From Acidobacteriota bacterium (lineage in GTDB: Bacteria; Acidobacteriota; Terriglobia; Terriglobales; Acidobacteriaceae): 64,000 bases of DNA. The notes beneath the pieces were generated by a model that worked only from the letters and a program-made list of their open reading frames with translations, was not told the origin of the DNA and made no database searches. Below are positions 18,488 to 27,626 of this stretch, one piece after another (the stretch's first letter is position 1; each line of letters opens with the position of its first letter). The position numbers and the translations under genes are program-made. The stretch spans positions 682,001 to 746,000 of the forward strand of contig JAJXWA010000001.1 in NCBI GenBank assembly GCA_021781795.1, read 5' to 3'.

Positions 18488-18983
18488 ATCGCTCCTTCCC
18501 TGACGACGCGGACAATGCGTTCCGCCTGCCTGCTCAGGCTTCGCATCGATTCGACCACCATCGCGGGCTCGCCGTGAGCCTTGCAATGCCGCAGAGGGAG
18601 ATTACGAACGATCTTATCAGCTCAGATATTTGAGACTGCGGCCGCAGGCGGGGAATCCGGATTTCCAACGGCAGCGCATTGTCTGGAGAAAGACTCAGCG
18701 TGCGAAAACTTTCCTATCCAAGCTCGAGTCCCCGGATAATCGCATTTCTTTTGACAGTCCTTATACGTTCCTCACTGATTCTTTATGGCCTGTCTGCGTT
18801 ACTAAGCTTGCGATTCAATTACTGATTCATTGGATATTGGTTGACGCAAGACATCCGCTTGTCTGGCCGCAGCTGATTCCCGTGGAGGTAAGAACAACGA
18901 AACGGCCCTTCTTTATTTGTTCCTGGTTCCTGTACCTCATGAAACATTCCACATCTTCATTTCTTACTGGAGGACGAGTTCCG
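18488..18983. other. Divergent control region between kinase and porin genes
   Basis: This 496-base stretch separates the two-component operon from the porin gene. The porin frame is open back to 18630, but the upstream part encodes no signal peptide and is unlikely to be translated. Its right half is AT-rich compared with neighbours and is the likely promoter zone. Confidence 0.5.
18751..18779 (+). promoter_or_regulatory. Weak sigma-70-like promoter candidate for the porin gene
   Basis: A perfect TTGACA (18751-18756) is followed after 17 bases by ACTGAT, a poor -10 match. A start near 18787 would give a leader of about 200 bases. Only the -35 box is convincing. Confidence 0.25.
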
Positions 18984-20219
18984 ATGCCAATCAGTTCAAG
19001 GTTTTTTCTCCGGTCCATCGCCGGATCTGCTCTGACCCTTGCGGCAATTGCCGGCGCACAGACCGCAGCACCTGCCGCGCCAGCGCAAGCCGCAGCCCCT
19101 GCGGCGGCTGCACCGGCAGCCGCGCCGTCGCCCCTGACAACGCCAGCTGTCACCGGCCCGCTCTCCTGGCTGCCACCCGCGATATTCGATGCAGGTCCTC
19201 TGGGCAAGATCGCAGCCAACGGCATTGTGACCGGCTTTGGCCGCTGGCAGGACAACCCCGTCCCGGGCGACAACACAGGTCAGGCAGCCCTGAGCAATGG
19301 GCAAATCTTTGTGCAGAAGGCTGATGGGAAGGTGCAGTATTTCATCCAGGCCGGTGCCTACACTCTTCCAGCGCTCGCCACGCCCTTCCTTCCCACCGAC
19401 AAGACGGTGAGCGACTTCTACGGACCTGTTCCGGTCGCCTTTGTGAAGTTGCAGGCGGGAAAGACGACGCAGCTCCTCCTTGGCGCGCTGCCTACGCTCA
19501 TGGGAGCTGAATCGACGTTTACGTTCCAGAACATGAACATCGAACGCGGCCTCCTGTGGAACCAGGAGAACGCTGTCAATCGCGGCATTCAGTTGAATCA
19601 AACGCTGGGCAAATACTTCACCGCGTCGCTGAGCTGGAATGATGGCTACTACTCCAACCGCTACTCGTGGCTGAGCGGTTCGCTGACCTATACGAAGGGA
19701 CCGCACACCTTGATTTTTGCGGGGATGGGCAACGCGGGCCAGACGAAGTATCAAACGGCAGCTACGCCGGTTCAAAACAACAGCACGATGTACGCCTTGA
19801 TCTACACCTACACGAAGGGCGCATGGATTGTTCAGCCGTACTACCAGTACAGCAATGTTCCCACCAACCCTGCGGTGGGAGTGGCCGACGGCGCTTCGAC
19901 GAACGGCGGCGCGCTGCTGGTGAGTCGTGCATTCAAGCATGGTTTCTCGCTTCCGGGACGCGTTGAGTACATAACCACTTCGGGAAGCAATGCAGCGGGA
20001 TCCGTGAATCTACTGTTTGGGCCTGGCAGCGCAGGAACAAGCGTCACCCTTACGCCAACGATTCAGAAGGCCGGCTTCTTCGTCCGCAGCGATCTCTCGT
20101 GGGTGCATGCAAGCAGCTACACGTCAGGAGATGTTTTCGGGAAGATTGGAACGAATCCGAACCAGGCCCGGGCTGTGGCTGAGATCGGCTTCATCTTCGG
20201 CGACAACATTGCAAAGTAA
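18984..20219 (+). CDS. Outer-membrane beta-barrel porin
   Basis: A 411-residue protein with a signal peptide (SIAGSALTLAAIAGAQ) followed by an Ala/Pro-rich linker (residues about 25-50) and a long region of alternating hydrophobic and polar strands, for example YFTASLSWNDGYYSNRYSW, YALIYTYTKGAWIVQPYYQY and AEIGFIFGDNIAK. This resembles the BBP2/OmpL-like barrel porins of Acidobacteriota and Planctomycetes. The ATG at 18984 has GGAGG nine bases upstream. It is followed by the APC permease gene, suggesting that the pair takes a solute across both membranes. The solute is unknown. Confidence 0.82.
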   Translation: MPISSRFFLRSIAGSALTLAAIAGAQTAAPAAPAQAAAPAAAAPAAAPSPLTTPAVTGPLSWLPPAIFDAGPLGKIAANGIVTGFGRWQDNPVPGDNTGQAALSNGQIFVQKADGKVQYFIQAGAYTLPALATPFLPTDKTVSDFYGPVPVAFVKLQAGKTTQLLLGALPTLMGAESTFTFQNMNIERGLLWNQENAVNRGIQLNQTLGKYFTASLSWNDGYYSNRYSWLSGSLTYTKGPHTLIFAGMGNAGQTKYQTAATPVQNNSTMYALIYTYTKGAWIVQPYYQYSNVPTNPAVGVADGASTNGGALLVSRAFKHGFSLPGRVEYITTSGSNAAGSVNLLFGPGSAGTSVTLTPTIQKAGFFVRSDLSWVHASSYTSGDVFGKIGTNPNQARAVAEIGFIFGDNIAK

Positions 20220-20240
20220 CCCGGAAAGGCCATTTCACCT

Positions 20241-20268
20241 GTACCTGCGGCCGGATGGTTGCGGGTAC
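20241..20268. other. Inverted repeat downstream of the porin gene
   Basis: GTACCTGC (20241-20248) pairs with GCGGGTAC (20261-20268) with one G-T pair and a 12-base loop, 21 bases after the porin stop codon. No T-run follows, so it may protect the mRNA 3' end rather than terminate. Confidence 0.4.
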
Positions 20269-20428
20269 GGGAGAAGGATTCCCAATCGTGGATAGCGAGA
20301 AGACGGCGGAAAAAACATCCGCGGACTCTTCATTGCATCTTTATCGTTCCATTTCTAGGATTCGAAGCAATCCAGGCGTCACCTGCTTCGACCCCACTGA
20401 GGGTGGCGATTCAACCAGTGCACTGCGA

Positions 20429-20449
20429 TCCCGAAGGTCAGGTTCGGGA
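20429..20449 (+). promoter_or_regulatory. Perfect hairpin in the permease leader
   Basis: TCCCGAA (20429-20435) and TTCGGGA (20443-20449) form a perfect 7-bp stem with a 7-base loop, 24 bases before the ribosome-binding site of the permease gene. It could modulate expression between porin and permease. I do not recognise a known riboswitch here. Confidence 0.4.
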
Positions 20450-20484
20450 CGAAACGTAAGGATTTCAACTCCAGGAGAAACCAC

Positions 20485-22263
20485 ATGGCAGACCAGAAAG
20501 CACCTCAGATGCAGGCCACGCTCGGATTGACCGGGCTGACCAGCAACGCAATGGCGCTCATCGCTCCGGGCGCCTTTCTGTGGCTCACCTTTTTCATTCA
20601 GGCGACCACGGGGACTCCAACCACCGCACCGGACATGTGGTGGGGCATTCTTTTTGCTCTGCTGCTCTGCCTTGCCACCGCGGTTTCCTATGCAGAGATT
20701 TCAAAGCTGTACCCAGGAACCGGGTCGAGCTACTACTACGCCGAACAGGCGCTGCTATCGAAGGACAAGGCCTTTAAGTACGCGCGTGTTGCGAAGTTCA
20801 TTGTGGGCTGGGGCTCGCACCTCTACTACTGGGTCTATCCGGGTGTGATGGTGGCCACGACGGGCATCTTTGTCGGCTACGTGGTCGGCTTCCTCTATCC
20901 GAATTTCATCAGCGGCTCCAACCCCGGTCCTCTGTTTATGGCTCTGGTCGCCATCGTCTTCTCCTTCTTTGTGGCGTGGATTGCACAGAAGGGCGCTGGC
21001 GCTTCGACCGCGGTGAACCTGGCGATCAACATTGTCCAGATCTCCGCGTTGATCGTCTTCAGCGTGCTGGCGATTGGATATCGCGCCAATCACCCCTCGG
21101 GCGCGACGGGATTCCAGTATGACGCGCAGAGCCTTTCGACCTATACCTACCAGTTCGCCACGGCCAAGGACGGCTCGACGATGCGGGATGCCACCGGCAC
21201 GCCGCTGCCGCTGCTGGACTCCGCCGGCAAGCCGGTGCCGTATGTCGTGACTTACCCAGAGAAGGATTCGAGTGGAAACTTCCTGACTCATTCCAAAGCG
21301 GCGTCGATCGTGACTCCGCATCGATTCAGCTGGGTCTTCATTCAGGCCACCGTGGCAATTCTTATTCTTGTCGGCTTTGAGTCGGTGACCGCCATGGGCG
21401 GCGAGGCGAAGAATCCGACGAAGCACATTCCCATCGCGGTGATTGCGTCGCTGTTGATTCAAGGGTTGATCTGTTACCTAATTGAGTATTTTGCTGCGAA
21501 TTACTTCCTGAACTCGGGATATACGATGCAGAGTGCGGCGGGGTCAGCAGCACCGATCGGCGACATGATGATCATCGTCGGCGACGCGTTGCTGGGCCAG
21601 GGACACGGCAAGTACTTCATGCTGGCCGAAGCAGTCACGGTCTTCCTCGCTCTGATTGGAACAACGCTGAGCTGCATGAATACCGGCGCCCGCGTGACGT
21701 ACGCGATGGGCAAGGACGATGAAGCCCCGGAGCACTTCGGACTGCTTCATGCCGAGTCGCTGACTCCGCGGCGCGCCATCTGGACGCTCGCGATGATCTC
21801 GGCCGTCCTTGGGACGCTGGCCGTTTCACTGGTCTTCGCCGACGGTAGTGCGCCGACCGATGCGACGATCGCTGCCCTGCCCCACGGGATTCTGTCGAGC
21901 TTTGGGTATTCCACGCATGACAAGCTGGCGGCGCTGCCGAATTCGCTGTTGACGATTACGCTGACCTCGAACTTTGGCACCTTCATTCTGTATGCGCTCA
22001 GTTGCTTCCTGTGCATGGTCGCCTTCAACAAGCGCGCCGACTACAGCGTGGTGCGCCATCTTCTGATTCCAGGATTTGGGCTTCTCGCCAATCTGGTTTG
22101 CATGGCGTTCTACCTGATCGGGCCCTTCATGGGCTACGGCACATCGAAGGAGCCTCTGCTGGCGCTGGGCATCAGTGCAATCTGGGGCATCTACGGGGCC
22201 ATCTACTTCCTGCGGACCTCGAAGCTAAAGGGCAAAGCGGTTCTTCTCGAGTCCCGTTCGTAG
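20485..22263 (+). CDS. APC family amino-acid permease
   Basis: A 592-residue membrane protein with about 12-14 helices. N-terminal GLTGLTSNAMALIAPGAF, the YPGTGSSYYYAEQA region and the central FESVTAMGGEAKNPTKHIP block are typical of APC-superfamily amino-acid transporters working in the cytoplasmic membrane. A soluble loop of about 80 residues (near residues 205-280) between two helices is unusually long and Asp/Thr-rich, and probably faces the periplasm. A CAGGAG site lies eight bases before the ATG. It follows the porin gene by 265 bp on the same strand. The transported amino acid is not predictable, though nearby gdhA and glnA hint at nitrogen supply. Confidence 0.9.
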   Translation: MADQKAPQMQATLGLTGLTSNAMALIAPGAFLWLTFFIQATTGTPTTAPDMWWGILFALLLCLATAVSYAEISKLYPGTGSSYYYAEQALLSKDKAFKYARVAKFIVGWGSHLYYWVYPGVMVATTGIFVGYVVGFLYPNFISGSNPGPLFMALVAIVFSFFVAWIAQKGAGASTAVNLAINIVQISALIVFSVLAIGYRANHPSGATGFQYDAQSLSTYTYQFATAKDGSTMRDATGTPLPLLDSAGKPVPYVVTYPEKDSSGNFLTHSKAASIVTPHRFSWVFIQATVAILILVGFESVTAMGGEAKNPTKHIPIAVIASLLIQGLICYLIEYFAANYFLNSGYTMQSAAGSAAPIGDMMIIVGDALLGQGHGKYFMLAEAVTVFLALIGTTLSCMNTGARVTYAMGKDDEAPEHFGLLHAESLTPRRAIWTLAMISAVLGTLAVSLVFADGSAPTDATIAALPHGILSSFGYSTHDKLAALPNSLLTITLTSNFGTFILYALSCFLCMVAFNKRADYSVVRHLLIPGFGLLANLVCMAFYLIGPFMGYGTSKEPLLALGISAIWGIYGAIYFLRTSKLKGKAVLLESRS

Positions 22264-22432
22264 AATTGGCATCCATTCGCATCCACCCTGCGGATGCTCC
22301 GGCTTTCATCTCTGTCACAGACGGAGAAGAGGCCGGAGTATCCGCAACCACTTTATCGCCGCCGACACTGTACATTGATATTCAGCCTTACTCGATTTTT
22401 CATCTCCGCAGAACGATCAGGTCGCCACGAAC

Positions 22433-23236
22433 ATGTTGGATGTAGTCTTCGGCCAGGCAAGCGATCCCGGCAAAATCCGCACGAACAATGAAGACACGAT
22501 GGGCGCGTTCATCCCCGCCTCTCGCAGCCAGGCTCGGTCCCACGGCTATCTTTTTGTGGTCGCAGACGGAGTGGGGGGCATGGACCTTGGCGAGGTTGCA
22601 TCCTCGACGGCTGTCCGGATCGTGACCGAGGAGTTCCCCAAGGCACAATCCGGCGCGATGCTGATCAGCCTGCTTCCGAGGCTCATCCAGGCCGCCAACG
22701 CCGCGGTGCACGACCAGACGCTGGCGCAGGAGTTTCGCGGCAGGAAGATGGCCACAACAATGGTGGCGTGCGCGATGCGGCACGATCAGGCGATTATCTC
22801 CCACGTTGGAGACTCACGCTGCTACCTGGTGCGAGGCGGAGTTGCGAAGCAGATCACACAGGATCATACGTGGGTAAACGAACAGCGCAAGCTCGGGCTC
22901 ATCTCGCAGGAGGAGATCGCGGCCTCCGACGCACGGCACGTTCTGATTCGCTCACTGGGTCCGGAGATGTTTGTTTCACCGGACACGACGGCGGTGACGG
23001 TGCAGCCGGGCGATCATCTGATTCTTTGCAGCGACGGGCTGCACGACGAATTGCCGCCTACCGAGATGGCCCGGATCGTGTCGCAACAGAAGAACATCGA
23101 AGAAGTTGCGCACGAACTCGTTGCCCGCGCGGTGGAGGTGGATGGCAACGACAACACCACCGCACAGGTCATCCGGGTGCGCGCGGTCGAGCAGGTGGGC
23201 ATGTATCGCGGGCGTCCGTATCGACTTTCGTCGTAG
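22433..23236 (+). CDS. PP2C-family Ser/Thr protein phosphatase
   Basis: A 267-residue cytoplasmic phosphatase. The metal-binding PP2C motifs are present: RTNNEDTMG, FVVADGVGGMDLGE, ATTMVACAM, SHVGDSRCYLVRGG, TQDHTWVNE, ILCSDGLHDEL and a final GNDNTTAQVIRV. These Asp residues bind two Mn/Mg ions. It removes phosphate from Ser/Thr residues, most likely opposing the kinase encoded 105 bp downstream on the same strand. The pairing of a PP2C enzyme with a Hanks-type kinase is standard in bacteria. No transmembrane or regulatory domain is fused to it. Confidence 0.93.
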   Translation: MLDVVFGQASDPGKIRTNNEDTMGAFIPASRSQARSHGYLFVVADGVGGMDLGEVASSTAVRIVTEEFPKAQSGAMLISLLPRLIQAANAAVHDQTLAQEFRGRKMATTMVACAMRHDQAIISHVGDSRCYLVRGGVAKQITQDHTWVNEQRKLGLISQEEIAASDARHVLIRSLGPEMFVSPDTTAVTVQPGDHLILCSDGLHDELPPTEMARIVSQQKNIEEVAHELVARAVEVDGNDNTTAQVIRVRAVEQVGMYRGRPYRLSS

Positions 23237-23287
23237 CTCCGTCAGAGGCGCACTTGCAGGAAGTTACTGCAGGCAGGATGTATCATC

Positions 23288-23309
23288 GCCGGTAATGGGC
23301 CGGTAATGG
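23288..23309 (+). repeat. Tandem 11-bp repeat between phosphatase and kinase genes
   Basis: GCCGGTAATGG occurs twice directly in tandem (23288-23298 and 23299-23309), about 30 bases before the kinase start. It may be a regulatory site or a chance duplication. Confidence 0.5.
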
Positions 23310-23341
23310 AAAACGAATCTCCATGGGAGGATGCGCCCTGA

Positions 23342-24316
23342 ATGGGCTTTCTGGACAGCATTGAACCCGGTACGAAGCTTGATTCGTACCGCATTGAGTC
23401 GCCGGTAGCCCGGAGCGGCATGGCGTCCATATTTCGTGCCGTGGATACGCGAGATGGCCGAATCGTGGCGCTCAAGATTCCCCATCCCGACATGGAAGCC
23501 GACCCCATCCTCTTTGACCGCTTTCAGCGCGAAGCCGGCATCGGCGAGAAACTCGATCATCCGAACGTGATGCGCGTGTATGGCGGCGAAAAGCGGTCTC
23601 GTGTCTACATGGTGATGGAGTGGTGCGAAGGGCGGCTGCTACGGCATATCCTGAGCGAGGGACGCATCTCGCAGGACCGGGCGATTCACATTACACTGGC
23701 CGTTCTGGGGGCGCTCTCCTACATTCATGAGCAGGGCGTGGTGCATCGTGACCTCAAGCCGGAAAACATCATGGTGGACGCGCAGGACCACATCAAGCTG
23801 ATCGACTTTGGCATCGCCGGGGACAGCGCCGCGCGACGGCTCACCTATGCCAATTTCACCGCGACCATGGGAACGGCGGACTACATCTCTCCTGAACAGA
23901 TCAAAGGCAAGCGCGGAGACGGCCGATCCGACATCTATGCGATGGGCGTGATTCTCTACGAGATGCTGACGGGCAAGCTTCCCTTTCGAGGATCGAACCC
24001 GATGGAAGTGATGAACGACAGGCTTCTGAACCATCCCGTGCCGCCGACCGTGCAGGAGCCGGGTATCTCGCCGCAGCTTCAGGAAGTTCTATACCGGGCT
24101 CTGGAACGAGATCCCAGAAACCGCTACGGCACAGCTCGCGACTTTGCACACGATTTGCAGCATCTGGAAGCTGTAGGGGTGGCGGACCGGCCCGAGTTGC
24201 GGGACTGGCAAAAGCGCAAATCACAGCGTGCAAGAAGGATTTTGTATTATTCTGCCCTTGCCCTGATTCCGGTTGTTATTCTGTTGCTGATGGTACTGAT
24301 CGCCCACCACAGGTAG
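23342..24316 (+). CDS. Hanks-type Ser/Thr protein kinase with C-terminal membrane anchor
   Basis: A 324-residue kinase with catalytic motifs VALKIPH (Lys), HRDLKPENIMV (catalytic loop), LIDFGIAG (DFG) and SPEQIKGKRGDGRSDIYAMG. The Gly-rich loop reads PVARSGMASIFRA, lacking the first glycine usual in bacterial kinases. After a basic juxtamembrane stretch one transmembrane segment (YYSALALIPVVILLLMVLI) ends the protein with only a few residues beyond, so there is no extracellular sensor such as PASTA repeats. It is the likely partner of the PP2C phosphatase upstream. The next gene is glutamine synthetase, a possible but unproven target. Confidence 0.93.
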   Translation: MGFLDSIEPGTKLDSYRIESPVARSGMASIFRAVDTRDGRIVALKIPHPDMEADPILFDRFQREAGIGEKLDHPNVMRVYGGEKRSRVYMVMEWCEGRLLRHILSEGRISQDRAIHITLAVLGALSYIHEQGVVHRDLKPENIMVDAQDHIKLIDFGIAGDSAARRLTYANFTATMGTADYISPEQIKGKRGDGRSDIYAMGVILYEMLTGKLPFRGSNPMEVMNDRLLNHPVPPTVQEPGISPQLQEVLYRALERDPRNRYGTARDFAHDLQHLEAVGVADRPELRDWQKRKSQRARRILYYSALALIPVVILLLMVLIAHHR

Positions 24317-24410
24317 GTCAGTTCCTCGACGATCTTCACGGGTTCCTTATGCGGGAAACCGTAAACTTTTCAGGAATATCCAAATCCCTTTTCCGTCACG
24401 AAGGAGATCC

Positions 24411-25841
24411 ATGTCTACTGAGTACCGCAACTTTCTGGCTCTCTCTTATGAAGAGCTCGAAGAACTGAACCTGCAAGCCAAGGCCGACCGCATGAACCGC
24501 GTTTCGGCTGACGAAATCCGCGAAAAGCGGCTCAAGTACCTGGCAGACGAGAAGCGGATTAAAGCTGTCACCGTGCTGTTCAGCGACCTCGAAGGCCGCC
24601 TCCACCTGCTGGACTACGACAAGAAGTTTCTGCTGGGATCGTATGAGAATCTGACGTTCGATGGCTCGTCGATTCGCGGCTTCACCGCCCAGAAGGAGAG
24701 TGATCTGCGCCTCGGGATTGACTGGAGCGCATTCTACTGGGTGCCCGCCGATGTTTTTGGCAACGGCAAGGTGCTGGTCTTCGGCACTGTGATCGACAAG
24801 GACGGTTCACTCTACTCCGGCGATATTCGTGGCGTGCTGAAGAACTACTCCGACACGCTCTACAAGGAGAAGGGCTACACGCTGAACGCGGCGAACGAGA
24901 TTGAGGGCTTCCTGTTTGCCGGCCGCGACGCGGAGAAGAAGTACCACGAGACGGGCAAGTTTGAGTTCATTAATACGGGGGGCTACTACCACGTGCTGCC
25001 GCTGGACCCGCTTCGCCAGTTCATCGACACTGCCGCCGAAGTGCAGCGCGCGATGGGCTTCCAGAACGAGAAGGACCACCCGGAAGTGGCGCCCAGCCAG
25101 TTCGAAATCAACTACGGCTACGGCGAAGTGGTGGCAGCGGCCGACCAGATCCAGCTCTACAAGCTGCTGACGCGCCAGATCGCGAACAACATGGGCTACA
25201 CGGCGAGCTTCCTGCCGAAGCCTGTGGTGGGCGTGAACGGCAGCGGCATGCACACGAACATGTCGATCTCGAAGGGCAAGACCAACCTCTTCTGGGATGA
25301 GAAGGGACAGGAAAAGCTCTCGAGCTTTGGCTGGGAGTTCATCGATCGCGTGCTGAGCCATGCGCTGGATATCTGCCTGATCCTGAATCCGAGCGTGAAC
25401 GCGTATCGCCGCCTCGATCCTCACTTTGAAGCGCCGAACCAGATCAAGGCCTCGGCGACGGACCGCGGCTCGATGGTGCGCGTGCCGATCGGCAACGCGC
25501 GCTCGATGCGCGTGGAAGTGCGCTCGGTGGCGCCGGACGCCAACCCATACCTCGCGCTCTACTCGATCTTCAAGACGGGCATCGATGGCTCGACCGCCAA
25601 GATCGACAACCTTCGTCAGGCCGAGCGCTACCTACCGGATCACATCCAGCAGGCGATCGACGACTTCAAGGCGTCGTCCTGGATTCCGAAGATCCTTGGC
25701 GCTGATGTGCAGGGACGCTTTGCCGACTTGAAACAGGCTGCGGCAGACCGTTGCCCGCGCGCGCTCGGCACCTTTGTGAAGGGCAGCGAGGTGCAGTACC
25801 ACCACGAGGTCTACAACCAGTCGCTCTGGAACCTCTTTTAA
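24411..25841 (+). CDS. glnA: Glutamine synthetase, type I
   Basis: A 476-residue enzyme condensing glutamate and ammonia to glutamine with ATP. Signature blocks are FDGSSIRGF, the EIEGFLF glutamate (metal site), PSQFEINYGYGE, KPVVGVNGSGMHTNMS, NPSVNAYRRLDPHFEAPN and SMVRVPIGNAR. The Tyr-containing NLYDLP loop that is adenylylated in enteric GlnA is not visible; the equivalent region reads AERYLPDHIQQAI. A GAAGGAGAT ribosome-binding site precedes the ATG. It follows the kinase gene by 94 bp and ends in a strong terminator. It serves nitrogen assimilation along with gdhA some 14 kb upstream. Confidence 0.95.
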   Translation: MSTEYRNFLALSYEELEELNLQAKADRMNRVSADEIREKRLKYLADEKRIKAVTVLFSDLEGRLHLLDYDKKFLLGSYENLTFDGSSIRGFTAQKESDLRLGIDWSAFYWVPADVFGNGKVLVFGTVIDKDGSLYSGDIRGVLKNYSDTLYKEKGYTLNAANEIEGFLFAGRDAEKKYHETGKFEFINTGGYYHVLPLDPLRQFIDTAAEVQRAMGFQNEKDHPEVAPSQFEINYGYGEVVAAADQIQLYKLLTRQIANNMGYTASFLPKPVVGVNGSGMHTNMSISKGKTNLFWDEKGQEKLSSFGWEFIDRVLSHALDICLILNPSVNAYRRLDPHFEAPNQIKASATDRGSMVRVPIGNARSMRVEVRSVAPDANPYLALYSIFKTGIDGSTAKIDNLRQAERYLPDHIQQAIDDFKASSWIPKILGADVQGRFADLKQAAADRCPRALGTFVKGSEVQYHHEVYNQSLWNLF

Positions 25842-25884
25842 CCATAGCTCCGAAATTTTGGAGCTGAATCGAATGCAGCATCCA

Positions 25885-25920
25885 GCGGCGCAGCCCTCTC
25901 CGGTTGCGCCGCATTTTCTT
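25885..25920 (+). terminator. Intrinsic terminator of glnA
   Basis: GCGGCGCA (25885-25892) and TGCGCCGC (25905-25912) form an 8-bp perfect stem followed by ATTTTCTT, 43 bases after the glnA stop codon. Confidence 0.85.
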
Positions 25921-26132
25921 GCCCCTCGTGCTTCGCGTAATTGCGACTGAAGCCACTTCCGCGCAAAAGCTACCTGACGCTGAGACGTGCGAACTGGCGT
26001 CGAGTGTGCGTGCCAATACAGAACTAATTGCAAATGGAACTCTCCGGATGATATACAGAATCGGCCCGTAAGAATGATTTTGTACGCGCCGCAGGATGGA
26101 GTGGCTGCCGTGCTGCGCTGAGGAGGAATACA

Positions 26133-27626
26133 ATGCGTTTGAGATACCGGATTGTCTTTTCGATCGGGATCATTTCGGCAACCTGCGGCGGGATGTCTGC
26201 GCAGGAGAAGCAGCCTGCCGTCGCCATCCACTGGGATCAGGTGGAGACGGTGTCGCGGTCCACGCCGACGCTGCAGGTCGTGGTGAATCCGCCGCTGCGA
26301 CCCGGACAACCGCTGGGCATAGCGGCCTACAAGGCAGTGAAGGCGCTCGGGGCGGATTATGTGCGCTATGTTCCGTGGCTTCCCTATCCGCGGCTGGGGG
26401 TGGCAGAACTGGAGCCGCCCACGCCGGCGAAGACGAGCTGGGACTTTTCATTGATTGATCCGATGACGAAGGACTTTCTTGACGCGACCGCGGGCCACTC
26501 CACGGTGATGAACTTCAGCACGTCGCCGAACTGGCTCTACAAGACAGATAAGCCCTCCACATATCCCGCCGACCCGGACAAAGTGACCTGGGATTACACG
26601 CAGGGGACGGAGTTGCGGGACCCCTCGGGGAAAGAGTTGGGCGACTACTATGCGCGGCTCGTGAGCTGGTATGTAAACGGAGGCTTCACGGACGAAAACG
26701 GAGTGCGGCACGAATCCGGCTATCACTACAGCTTTCCTTATTGGGAGGTGCTGAACGAGGTGGACTTCGAGCACAAGATGACGCCACAGCAGTATACGGA
26801 GCGCTATGACGCGATTGTGAGCGCAATCCATCGCGTGTCGCCCACGACGAAGTTTGTGGGCATGGCGCTGGCTGCGCCCAGCGACCAACCGGAGTATTTC
26901 GAGTATTTTCTGAATCCCAGGAATCACCAGCCTGGCATTCCTCTGGACATGATCTCGTACCACTTTTACGCCTCACCTACGCCGGACCAGAAGCTGGATG
27001 ACTGGCAGTACACATTCTTCGATCAGGCGGCAGGATTTCTGAATACAGTGCGTTTCGTCGAAGGCATCCGCAAGAGGCTCTCGCCCGAGACGAAGACGGA
27101 TACGGATGAGTTGGGCGTAATTTTGCCGACCGACAACAAGCCCGGGGATGACGTTGCTCCGCCGGCGGCGTACTGGAATCTTGCGGGTTCGCTGTATGCG
27201 TATCTCTTCATTGAGCTTTCGAAGCTGGGGATTGACGTGATTGGCGAGTCGCAGTTGATTGGATACCCGACGCAGTTTCCGAGCGTGAGCATGATGAACT
27301 GGACGAACAACAAGCCTAACGCGCGCTTCTGGGCACTGAAGCTCATCAAAGACAACTTCCATGCGGGAGACCAACTCATGGTCACGCGCGTCGAGGGTGC
27401 GGCGTCCGGCGCGATCGTGGCGCAGGCGTTTGTCACCCCCGGCGGGCATAAGCTTCTGCTTGCGAACAAGCGCAATCGCGCGATTGATTTGACGCTCCCT
27501 GATTCCGCGGGCACAACAGCGGTGACGGTGGACCTTGAATCGGGCGACAGTCCGGCGCGACGCATTCAACCCGCAGACGGGCGGATTCACATGGAGCCGT
27601 TCGCAGTCACGGTGGTGAGTTGGTGA
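26133..27626 (+). CDS. Secreted glycoside hydrolase, GH39-like (beta-xylosidase-type)
   Basis: A 497-residue protein with a signal peptide (FSIGIISATCGGMSAQ). The barrel has VRYVPWLPYPRLGVAELEPP near the start, and YWEVLNEVDFEH, whose NE pair is the acid/base of clan GH-A. A second carboxylate, the likely nucleophile, is in TDELGVILP. A beta-sandwich C-terminus (ANKRNRAIDLTLPDS) completes it. GH39 enzymes cleave beta-xylosides and alpha-L-iduronides; this member is divergent and its substrate is open. It starts an operon with an L-rhamnose mutarotase and a sugar isomerase (GTGA overlap with the former), so release of a rhamnose- or related-sugar-containing product is likely. Confidence 0.78.
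   Translation: MRLRYRIVFSIGIISATCGGMSAQEKQPAVAIHWDQVETVSRSTPTLQVVVNPPLRPGQPLGIAAYKAVKALGADYVRYVPWLPYPRLGVAELEPPTPAKTSWDFSLIDPMTKDFLDATAGHSTVMNFSTSPNWLYKTDKPSTYPADPDKVTWDYTQGTELRDPSGKELGDYYARLVSWYVNGGFTDENGVRHESGYHYSFPYWEVLNEVDFEHKMTPQQYTERYDAIVSAIHRVSPTTKFVGMALAAPSDQPEYFEYFLNPRNHQPGIPLDMISYHFYASPTPDQKLDDWQYTFFDQAAGFLNTVRFVEGIRKRLSPETKTDTDELGVILPTDNKPGDDVAPPAAYWNLAGSLYAYLFIELSKLGIDVIGESQLIGYPTQFPSVSMMNWTNNKPNARFWALKLIKDNFHAGDQLMVTRVEGAASGAIVAQAFVTPGGHKLLLANKRNRAIDLTLPDSAGTTAVTVDLESGDSPARRIQPADGRIHMEPFAVTVVSW

Noticed and set aside
20220-20484. Possible known riboswitch ahead of the amino-acid permease
   Set aside because: I compared the leader by eye with amino-acid, glutamine, c-di-GMP and c-di-AMP riboswitch cores and found no match. 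Only hairpins are reported.
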